Positions 1 to 6,494 of a stretch of 7,685 nt of DNA are shown here, piece by piece (positions within the stretch are counted from its first letter, which is position 1; each line of letters starts with the position of its first letter). Source of the DNA: an uncultured Flavobacteriales bacterium (GTDB taxonomy: Bacteria; Bacteroidota; Bacteroidia; Flavobacteriales_D; Sanyastnellaceae); the NCBI GenBank assembly GCA_937996585.1, contig CALKUW010000319.1, positions 1-7,685 on the forward strand, in the 5' to 3' direction. The notes under the pieces are model-generated. The model was not told the DNA's origin. It ran no database searches and worked only from the letters and a program-made list of their open reading frames with translations. A program made the position numbers and the translations under genes.

Positions 1-468
1 GAGCCGGAATTGCGGCTGGATTACGGGGCGATCCGCACAGAGTTGGAACAAGGGGGCGTGACCGATCCGACGCCACGGGATGTTTCGGATGCCGTCATCC
101 GCATCCGCAGCAGCAAGTTGCCGGATCCCGCGGTCATCGGCAATGCGGGCAGTTTCTTCAAGAACCCCGTGGTGGAGGCCGCCGTGGCCGATGCCTTGAA
201 GGCGGAACACCCGGACATGCCGCATTACCCGGCCCCCGGTGGCGTGAAGCTGGCCGCAGGATGGCTGATCGACCAGGCGGGATGGAAGGGCCATGACCGG
301 GGAACCCACGGTGTGCACGACCGGCAGGCGCTGGTGCTCGTGCACCGCGGCGGTGCCCAGGGCCGGGCATTGCTGGACCTGGCGCGGGACGTTCAGGAAG
401 ATGTGCGGAAACGCTTCGGCGTCGCGCTTGAGCGGGAGGTGAACGTCCTCCCGGTCGGGGCTGAATGA
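1..468 (+). CDS. murB: UDP-N-acetylenolpyruvoylglucosamine reductase (MurB), C-terminal part, 5' truncated by window
   Basis: MurB is the cytoplasmic FAD enzyme that uses NADPH to reduce UDP-GlcNAc-enolpyruvate to UDP-MurNAc, the second committed step of peptidoglycan precursor synthesis. The frame is open from base 1, and 155 C-terminal residues are visible. They carry the MurB C-terminal hallmarks. GNAGSFFKNP includes the catalytic serine (visible residue 51, codon 151-153), equivalent to E. coli Ser229. VKLAAGWLIDQAGWKG is nearly identical to the E. coli type I enzyme. LEREV near the end retains the glutamate (codon 436-438) equivalent to E. coli Glu325. The FAD-binding N-terminal half lies outside the window. 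An in-frame TTG at 10-12 is an internal leucine codon, since homology continues upstream of it. The stop is TGA at 466-468. The gene converges on the PorP/SprF gene with only 6 bases between the stops. I see no truncation or frameshift in the visible part. Confidence 0.96.
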   Translation, partial: EPELRLDYGAIRTELEQGGVTDPTPRDVSDAVIRIRSSKLPDPAVIGNAGSFFKNPVVEAAVADALKAEHPDMPHYPAPGGVKLAAGWLIDQAGWKGHDRGTHGVHDRQALVLVHRGGAQGRALLDLARDVQEDVRKRFGVALEREVNVLPVGAE

Positions 469-474
469 GGTCCG

Positions 475-1527
475 TCAGAACTCTGCGCAGGGCAGGATCC
501 GGTGCGGCTTGGTCCTCAAGTGGCTGGGGGTTTTCCAGACGTAGCTGAGTGTCAATTCGTGGGCGCCATCGGAGATGCCCCACCCCAAAGTCGATACGGT
601 GATGTCGTAGCTGTATCCCACGCGGAAATTGTCTTCCGTGAGGCCCAGAAGAAGGGAAATGGCATCGTGGTTGGGGGCCCCGTCGGGCGCCGTCTTCATC
701 AGGATCTGCCGGTAGGAGATGCCGTAGGTCAGGAAGGGGCTGTCCAGGCTGAACCCGAAGTCCATCTGGTCGAAGGCGCCCTGGCTGCGGTAGGAGGCGG
801 CGATCAACAGGTCTTGCTGCGAGCCGGTCGGGCCTGATACATAGGGGATGCGTACCCCACCGTGGGCGCTGAACCAGATGGGCACGGGGGCCGTGGTGGC
901 ATCGGTGAGGCTCTCGGAAGGGCTGTTGAGGTGGCGGCTGCTCATCCCGAGCCAGAACCGCTTGCTGTAGACCACGCCCCCGGCCGCCACATCGAAGTAG
1001 TTCCGGACGAGCTGGAAGTTGGCGAGGCCCTCGAGGGAGGCGGTGGCGCCGGATCCCGCCGTACCGCGGTTCAGCTGGTCGCCGAAAACCAGGTCCTGCC
1101 AATTCAGCAGCCCCCGGCTGCCCCAGCCCAACTGCAGGCCGGGCCGGAAGGACAGTTTCTCGCCGAGGGGGACCTCATAGCTGTACTGGAAGGCAAACAT
1201 GCTCGAACCCAGGGCACCGGTGCCCGCCTCATCGGACGAGAAGATGATGCCGATGCCGCTGTTGAGCTTGGGGATGAAGACGTCGTAGGATGCACCGTAG
1301 GTCACGAACCGGCCGGGGATGCCGGGCCACTGGTTCCGATAGTGGAAGCTCACCCGGTTCTCCAGCGTCCCTCCGGCAAAGGCGGGATTCAGGTGGGGTG
1401 CAGCGGCATAGAACTGTGTCAATTGCGCATCCTGGGCGCTGAGTTCGGTGCCTCCGCTCAAGCAGAGGACCAGGCCCAGCACACCCATCAGGGTGCCTTT
1501 CATGAAGGGGTTGTTGAATGCGCTCAT
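475..1527 (-). CDS. PorP/SprF-family type IX secretion system outer-membrane protein
   Basis: This is a 350-residue member of the PorP/SprF family, predicted outer-membrane beta-barrels that work with the T9SS. Some members, such as SprF in Flavobacterium johnsoniae, are needed for secretion of one particular large surface protein. Visible family marks are an N-terminal signal peptide (hydrophobic stretch about residues 11-24, cleavage probably in the ELSAQ region near residue 31) and QFYAAAPHLNPAFAG at about 38-52. Further marks are RNQWPGIPGRFVTYGASYD at about 64-82, alternating strand-like segments throughout, and a C-terminal HRILPCAEF resembling the usual Cys-containing end of this family. 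Length is normal for the family. The start at 1527 overlaps the stop of the upstream PKD gene as ATGA, which favours it. An internal ATG at 1503 would give a shorter, more typical signal peptide and is the main alternative. I infer that it is the partner of the cargo encoded just upstream. It is one of a family with many paralogues, so calling it sprF or porP would be unjustified. Confidence 0.93.
   Translation of the reverse strand: MSAFNNPFMKGTLMGVLGLVLCLSGGTELSAQDAQLTQFYAAAPHLNPAFAGGTLENRVSFHYRNQWPGIPGRFVTYGASYDVFIPKLNSGIGIIFSSDEAGTGALGSSMFAFQYSYEVPLGEKLSFRPGLQLGWGSRGLLNWQDLVFGDQLNRGTAGSGATASLEGLANFQLVRNYFDVAAGGVVYSKRFWLGMSSRHLNSPSESLTDATTAPVPIWFSAHGGVRIPYVSGPTGSQQDLLIAASYRSQGAFDQMDFGFSLDSPFLTYGISYRQILMKTAPDGAPNHDAISLLLGLTEDNFRVGYSYDITVSTLGWGISDGAHELTLSYVWKTPSHLRTKPHRILPCAEF
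1524..1527 (-). other. ATGA stop/start overlap joining the PKD-protein and PorP/SprF genes
   Basis: On the minus strand the bases read ATGA. The TGA ends the 1656-residue PKD protein and the ATG starts the PorP/SprF protein one frame over. Four-base overlaps of this kind usually mark co-transcribed genes with coupled translation. No Shine-Dalgarno sequence is obvious before the ATG (the upstream bases are TTGATTCGAAG), which is common in Bacteroidota and fits re-initiation by ribosomes finishing the upstream gene. Confidence 0.75.
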
Positions 1528-4500
1528 CTTCGAATCAAGGTCACGTCACCAGCCTGTTCCACCGAAGTGCCGTCGAGGAAGACGGCGGCCACCCGCCACA
1601 CGTAGACGTCCTGTTTGCACAGTTTGCCCTGGAAGTGGCCGTTCCACCCGATGGTGGGGTCGGAGGTGCTGAAAATCTGTTCTCCCCAGCGGTTGTAGAC
1701 CGTGAAGCTGTAGGCGATGGGGTTGCCCCGCAATTGGGGGAAGAACACGTCATTGTCGCGGAAGTCGTCGTCGCCGTAAGCCTGCGATCCTGAGCCGTCA
1801 CCGCCGAATGTCGGGGTGAAGGCGGAGGGTACGCCGACGGTACCGCCTTCGAACAGGATCACGCAGGTGCTGCGGGAGGTGCTGTCCTTGCACAAGGCGT
1901 TCTCCACCGTCAGGGTGATGTCCGGGTCGCCCGCCTCCGTGTAGGTGTGCGTCACGATGCCACCGTCGGGCAGGGTCGTACTCGACCCGTCACCGAAACT
2001 CCAGGTGTAGCTGGCGTCGTCGTAGGCGAAGTTGGGTGTGAGTTCGAGCACGTCACCCACTTCCACGCATTCTGCGGGGAAGATGGTGAAGCCTGCATTG
2101 ACCTGGTCGAGGACGACCACAGTCTGGGATTCCGAATAGGCCGTACCGCCAGGACCGTAGGCGGTAGCGTAGACTTCATACGTACCAGGCTCGAAGTAAC
2201 CGAACCCGATGGGGTCGCCGAGGTTGTCCCGCACCACGCGGTTGGTGCCTTCACCGAATGACCAGATGATACTGTCCACGGCGCTTTCCGTGAGGGCACT
2301 GAAGACGGCTTGGAGGGGGGCGCAACTGGTGGTGTCCCCTGTGATGGTGATGCTCGGAACCGGGGGAATGAGGGTAACGGCGGTTTCGTAGGTGTCGGAG
2401 CACCCGCTGTTGTCCAACGTGACGCCCACGAGGTGGGTTCCATAGGCCTCGTCCGCCCAGGTGATCGTGCCCGTACTGAGGTCGAAATTGCCTCCGCCTT
2501 CCGCCGTCCAATCGATGTCCGTGCCGGGAGCGGCCTGGTTCATGTCGATCAGGTTGGTCACGAACGGGGGTTCGAAGAACAGGTCAGGCGTGAGGATGAA
2601 GCTGGCTTCGGGTTGTCCGAGAACCACCACCTGGCCCGAGATGTCGTCCTGGCAACCGTTCTCGGGATGGACCACCAGGAGGTGGACATCGAGCACCGCA
2701 TTGGCGATGTCGTCGGACGCCAGAAGGTTGGCATCGGCGATCGGACCGGTGGGTTCGAAGCCCGTCAGGGTATCCTCCCCGACCGTCCAGGTCCAGGCAC
2801 CCCCGGCAGTACCCAGGTCGAGGGGAATGCCGGTCGAGAGGTTCGCCAGGGTGACGGCTTCTCCCCGGCAAATGGTGTCGGGAATGCTGAAGTCGGCCAC
2901 CGGAATGGCGGGGATGTCGAGGTTGACGGCATCCTGGTCGGCACAACCGGCGGAGATGGCGGTGACCGTTGCGATTGTCTGGTAGCCCGTACCGAGCGGA
3001 TTCGGGTAGGCGTGGGACACGGTGGAGATCGTGGTCGTCTCGCCGTCCGGGGAGAAGGGGTCGCCGAAGTCCCAGATGAGGGTGTCCGCCAGACCGGTGT
3101 AGCTGAACGTGGCCTGAACGTCACATCCGCTCAATCCGTCGATGACCAGTTGGCCGACGGGTTGGGGGTTGACGGTGATGCTGTCCGCCGCGGAGGCTGC
3201 GCAACCCGTGAAGGGGTCCTCCACGAAGAGCTGGACGCCGTAGGTCGCGGTGGCACCCGGAGCGTCCGGTGCGCCGGGCGTGGCCGACCAATTGGGTGCG
3301 TTGGGTGCACCGCCCATGATGGTGTCGGTGCCGAAGGGCGTGTCGACGATCCAGGTCGCGATGGCTCCGGAAGAAATGGTCACGTCATTCACCCCGAAGG
3401 CGATGGGTTCGCAACCGCCCTCCGGGAGGGTGAATCCGGCTTCCACTTCTTCCTGTACGGTAACGGTTGTTGTCGCTTCCGCATTGCAGCCCTCGGCATT
3501 GGTCGCGAGGACGGTCAGAAGGTGGGTGCCGGGTGCCAATTGAAGGGTGGTGTCCGGGTTGCCGTTCCAGGGGTAGATGGTGCCGAGGTCCACCTGGAGG
3601 GACCATTGCACGGCGCCATCCACGGCCGCATCGGAGCGCTGCGGATGGACGGGTTCGGGCGCGCAGAGCGCGTCCTCCGCCGTGATGGACGGGGTGGGGG
3701 TATCGTATACCTGTACCGTCGATTGGGCGCTTCCGGCACAGCCGAAGACGCTGGTTCCGCTAGCGGTGACGGTATAGGTGCCGGGGTCGGTGTAGAGGTG
3801 ACCGGTGGCTCCTGCGGGATCGGGGTTGGCGGGATCGCCGAAGTCCCATGCCATGCTCAGGGCGACTTGGTTCGGGGCGGAGACGGCGAGGGGAGCACAA
3901 CCGGATTCGTCCTGGACCTCCGGTGTGAAGGCCGGGCGTACGAGAAGGGTGGCGTCGCTGGATGCCGCGCAGCCATTCGACCGGAACACATCCACGTGGA
4001 TGCTCACCGTGTCGGTCAGCTGGTCGGGGTTGACGAACGTGAAGGGGAATCCGTCGAAATCGCTCGTGATCGTGCCATAATCCTGTGCCGCATTGGACCA
4101 GACATTGTCCACTTCCCAGAACCAGGTTCCGCCCTCGCCTAGGTTGAATGTGTTGCCCGAGAAGTCGAACGTGGTGCCGCTGCAGATTTCTCCGCCCGAG
4201 GTCTGGACGAAGGGTTCCGGCGCGACGGAAACGGTGATGGATTGCTGGTCCACGCAGGCACCGGCACCCGCTTCCACGACAACGGTGTAGTGGAGGGTGT
4301 CCGCACTGGTGTTGATGGGCCAGGTATGCGTGCCGTCCGCGTCAAGCTGGTTGGACGCGCCATGCCCGAAAGACCAAGAAAGGGCGTTCTGCCCCACGGT
4401 ACCGGTTGTGTCGGATGCGGAAAGGGGAATGGAGAAGGGGCTGCATCCCGTGGTGTCTTCGGTGGCGAAGACCACTACCGGCCTGGGCAGGACTTCGACG

Positions 4501-6494
4501 GTACCGCTGGTCTCGTCCGTGCAACCCGTAGCCGTGGTCACGGTGAGGGTCACCGGGACGGAGCCTACGGTTGTCGGGGTCAACGAGGGCTGTTCGCCGG
4601 TGAGCGTCGTGTCGCCGACGGTCCAGGCAAACGCCGTGATGGGACCGCCCTGGGTGGCATCGGTGGCGGAGGCGGAGGCGTCGAGGTTGACTTCGCTGCC
4701 CAGGCAGGCGTCCTGCACGGTGAAGGATGCGGTGGGAATGCCGGCGAGCACGATGTCCTCCGTGAAGGAATCGCTGCAGCCGTTGGCTGAGGAGACCTGC
4801 AGACCGAAGGTGAAGGCACCCGGTCCGTTCAGCAGGGCGGTCGGCGGGGTCGGACCCGTTCCGATCACGCCGGTACCGTCGAGGGTCCAGGAGTAGCTCA
4901 CAGCATCCGTCGAGGCATCCGTCGGTTGGACGTCCAGCGATGCGGCGCAGGTGTCGGCCGGCAAGGTGAACAGTGCCTCGGGCGGGGTCAGCACCGTGAC
5001 GGGAATGGTGGCGGTGCCCATGCAGGCCGGGGCCAGCGTGGCGAACACCTGCACGGAGGCGTTGTACGTGCCGGCCGCGTCGTAGACATGCCCGGGCTGG
5101 CTGGGGATGCCGGAGAATGGGATGATGCCCCCGACCATGGGGATGGTCATCGAATAAGGGCCATCACCGAAGGTGAAGTTGAAGCTGACGTCGGCCGCGG
5201 TCAGGGGCGGGCCGGATGTCCACCCCACGCTCCCAAACTGGAAGGGGTCGCCCGGGCAGAGGGTCGTGATGTCGGCGGTGGCCTCCACATCCGGGGGAGG
5301 GGTGACCATGATGTCGCGGGTAACCGTGTCGATGCCGCAGTGGTTCTGCGTCATCAGCTTGACCGTGTAGATGCCGGGCCCCGGGAAGGAGAGCAGGTGG
5401 TCCTGTTCACTGGCACAGTCCGCACCCCAGTCGATCCAGTTCGTGGGGTCGGGACCGGATCCGATGTAGGTGGCGGCGCCGAAGTCCCATTTTTCGGTCC
5501 GCACCGTGCCGTTGCCGGCAATGTTGTTGCCCTCGGAGGCAGCACAGCAATTGGGGCAGGAACCGTTGCTGACCGTGGTCTCGTTGTCCGGCCAGCAGAG
5601 CACCGGATCGGCCACTTCCACTTCGGCTTCGTCGACGTCCCAGGTCAGGAAGGCGTTGCCGAGCTGGGCCTGCTTGTAGCCCGTTCCCACGATGGTACCA
5701 CCGGGAACGAAGGGGGTGTTGGCCCCCCGGACGGAGCAGAAATTCGAATAGGTCAGGGTCAGCGTGTGGTCGCATTCGCCCGAGGCGCAGTTCTGGGCGT
5801 CGTAGATGTGGGAGGCGCCGAGGATGCGGTAGATCTCATCGCCCACGCTCGAGGTGAATTTGAGCGTGTCGAAATCGCCGCCGTTGAGCACCTCCTCCAT
5901 GGTGAACTCATCCGGTGCCGTGCCGTCTCCCCAATCCAGGGTGAAGCTCCAGGTCGGGCTGAAGGCGAGGTTGATGTCGACTTTGGGGAAGGCTTCGAAG
6001 GGGGCGCAGCCCGCGTTGTTGTCACCATAGACGAGGCCCGCACCGGGGTTCTCGGGCTCGTACACCAGGATGCCCTCCTGACCGCCCGGGCAGGCGTTGG
6101 TGGTCACCCTGATGGTGTAGGTCTGCCAGGCGTCCGGCGTGTATTCGTGGGTGATGTCCGCGCCATCCCAGTTGCCGATGGATTCCGGCGGCGTGCCGTC
6201 GCCCCAGTCGATCATGACGCCACTGTGGTTGGCCGGTTGGGCTCCGAGGGTGAATGTGAAGGGGGCCGGATCGGCCGTGACACTGCCCACGCATTGGAAC
6301 CAGTGCGGGGTGCTGATGGTGGCCGGAAGCGCGTTGTAGCTCTCGGTTCCCAGGAAAATGGGGCACTGGGCGTTCACCTGAGTTCCAAGCGCGAGACGCG
6401 CGGTGAAGGAGAGTGAGCGTATGATCCAGTGACGGAGGGCCATGGAGCCCCATACGCCAGAGCGGGGGCCGGGGTTACGGCGTGCCGATTGCAT
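1524..6494 (-). CDS. Giant secreted PKD-repeat surface protein with T9SS type B (gliding-motility-associated) C-terminal sorting domain
   Basis: This 1656-residue protein is predicted to be exported by Sec and then across the outer membrane by the T9SS. An N-terminal signal region ends at VNAQ (residue 43). Residues about 65-1547 form roughly 16 PKD-like beta-sandwich repeats of about 80-140 residues. Core motifs include WGDG at 97 and 188, WDFG at 336, 883 and 1141, TFGDG at 441, WSFG at 707 and 1411, and WSFGDG at 1498. Residues about 1553-1656 are the type B sorting domain: VPSAFTP, YSFTVYNRWGEQIFST, GWNGHFQGK, QDVYVW and a final VTLIRR. No enzymatic domain is visible, so an adhesin, filament or matrix role is inferred by analogy with SprB-like proteins. 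There are 39 cysteines, mostly two per repeat. Start choice is uncertain. ATG at 6494 follows an AT-rich leader (TTAATTTCC), whereas ATG at 6443 (residue 18) starts a more typical signal peptide. In either case the h-region contains an arginine (residue 33), which is unusual. The gene overlaps the downstream PorP/SprF gene. Confidence 0.93.
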   Translation of the reverse strand: MQSARRNPGPRSGVWGSMALRHWIIRSLSFTARLALGTQVNAQCPIFLGTESYNALPATISTPHWFQCVGSVTADPAPFTFTLGAQPANHSGVMIDWGDGTPPESIGNWDGADITHEYTPDAWQTYTIRVTTNACPGGQEGILVYEPENPGAGLVYGDNNAGCAPFEAFPKVDINLAFSPTWSFTLDWGDGTAPDEFTMEEVLNGGDFDTLKFTSSVGDEIYRILGASHIYDAQNCASGECDHTLTLTYSNFCSVRGANTPFVPGGTIVGTGYKQAQLGNAFLTWDVDEAEVEVADPVLCWPDNETTVSNGSCPNCCAASEGNNIAGNGTVRTEKWDFGAATYIGSGPDPTNWIDWGADCASEQDHLLSFPGPGIYTVKLMTQNHCGIDTVTRDIMVTPPPDVEATADITTLCPGDPFQFGSVGWTSGPPLTAADVSFNFTFGDGPYSMTIPMVGGIIPFSGIPSQPGHVYDAAGTYNASVQVFATLAPACMGTATIPVTVLTPPEALFTLPADTCAASLDVQPTDASTDAVSYSWTLDGTGVIGTGPTPPTALLNGPGAFTFGLQVSSANGCSDSFTEDIVLAGIPTASFTVQDACLGSEVNLDASASATDATQGGPITAFAWTVGDTTLTGEQPSLTPTTVGSVPVTLTVTTATGCTDETSGTVEVLPRPVVVFATEDTTGCSPFSIPLSASDTTGTVGQNALSWSFGHGASNQLDADGTHTWPINTSADTLHYTVVVEAGAGACVDQQSITVSVAPEPFVQTSGGEICSGTTFDFSGNTFNLGEGGTWFWEVDNVWSNAAQDYGTITSDFDGFPFTFVNPDQLTDTVSIHVDVFRSNGCAASSDATLLVRPAFTPEVQDESGCAPLAVSAPNQVALSMAWDFGDPANPDPAGATGHLYTDPGTYTVTASGTSVFGCAGSAQSTVQVYDTPTPSITAEDALCAPEPVHPQRSDAAVDGAVQWSLQVDLGTIYPWNGNPDTTLQLAPGTHLLTVLATNAEGCNAEATTTVTVQEEVEAGFTLPEGGCEPIAFGVNDVTISSGAIATWIVDTPFGTDTIMGGAPNAPNWSATPGAPDAPGATATYGVQLFVEDPFTGCAASAADSITVNPQPVGQLVIDGLSGCDVQATFSYTGLADTLIWDFGDPFSPDGETTTISTVSHAYPNPLGTGYQTIATVTAISAGCADQDAVNLDIPAIPVADFSIPDTICRGEAVTLANLSTGIPLDLGTAGGAWTWTVGEDTLTGFEPTGPIADANLLASDDIANAVLDVHLLVVHPENGCQDDISGQVVVLGQPEASFILTPDLFFEPPFVTNLIDMNQAAPGTDIDWTAEGGGNFDLSTGTITWADEAYGTHLVGVTLDNSGCSDTYETAVTLIPPVPSITITGDTTSCAPLQAVFSALTESAVDSIIWSFGEGTNRVVRDNLGDPIGFGYFEPGTYEVYATAYGPGGTAYSESQTVVVLDQVNAGFTIFPAECVEVGDVLELTPNFAYDDASYTWSFGDGSSTTLPDGGIVTHTYTEAGDPDITLTVENALCKDSTSRSTCVILFEGGTVGVPSAFTPTFGGDGSGSQAYGDDDFRDNDVFFPQLRGNPIAYSFTVYNRWGEQIFSTSDPTIGWNGHFQGKLCKQDVYVWRVAAVFLDGTSVEQAGDVTLIRR
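1527..1838 (-). other. T9SS type B C-terminal sorting domain (CHU_C / gliding-motility-associated CTD) of the PKD protein
   Basis: Residues about 1553-1656 match the gliding-motility-associated C-terminal domain: a VPSAFTP opening, an NDVFFP strand, YNRWGEQIF, WNGHFQGK, QDVYVW and an ending VTLIRR. In this family the domain directs transport through the T9SS. Unlike type A domains it often depends on a PorP/SprF-type partner, and one is encoded immediately downstream. A Gly/Asp-rich segment of about 12 residues sits between FTP and NDVFF, where the typical family sequence is a short NGDGVND. A cysteine at residue 1626 lies in the KLCKQDVY strand. Confidence 0.9.
1854..6302 (-). repeat. Array of about 16 tandem PKD-like domains within the giant surface protein
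   Basis: I place repeat boundaries at about residues 65-146, 155-297, 298-400, 402-504, 505-586, 587-671, 672-760, 761-855, 856-933, 934-1015, 1017-1111, 1112-1197, 1198-1294, 1295-1378, 1379-1462 and 1464-1547. Typical repeats begin with a short strand (for example FTLPADTC or DFSIPDTIC). They continue through a W-x-F/V-G core and end with an xxGC plus V/T-rich strand and a Pro-containing linker. The first three repeats are longer and less regular, with several extra cysteines. Divergence at the DNA level is high: the matches I saw are short and motif-coding, such as an 11-base TGGACCGTCGG shared by repeats 6 and 13. The array therefore looks old rather than freshly amplified. Boundaries are by eye. 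Confidence 0.85.

Noticed and set aside
10..12. TTG as start codon of the murB fragment
   Set aside because: The frame is open to base 1 and the preceding codons continue the MurB-like sequence (EPEL before RLDYGAI), so the gene begins outside the window.
158..1102. 314-codon minus-strand frame rich in Arg and Pro
   Set aside because: It overlaps murB antisense and PorP/SprF in another frame. Arg/Pro-rich composition is typical of an out-of-frame high-G+C reading.
3600..3680. Possible micro-frameshift in repeat 10, where PVHPQRSDAAVDG looks unlike its neighbours
   Set aside because: The reading frame gives sensible PKD sequence on both sides and other frames do not restore a better match; ordinary divergence.
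2310..4142. 610-codon open frame on the plus strand
   Set aside because: It lies wholly antisense to the PKD repeats and is Gly/Arg/Val-rich with no recognisable domain. The overlapping minus-strand frame has clear PKD and T9SS motifs. Such frames are expected in high-G+C coding DNA.
4926..6416. 496-codon open frame on the plus strand
   Set aside because: It is antisense to the N-terminal part of the PKD protein, of low-complexity composition and without a family match I can see; a shadow frame.
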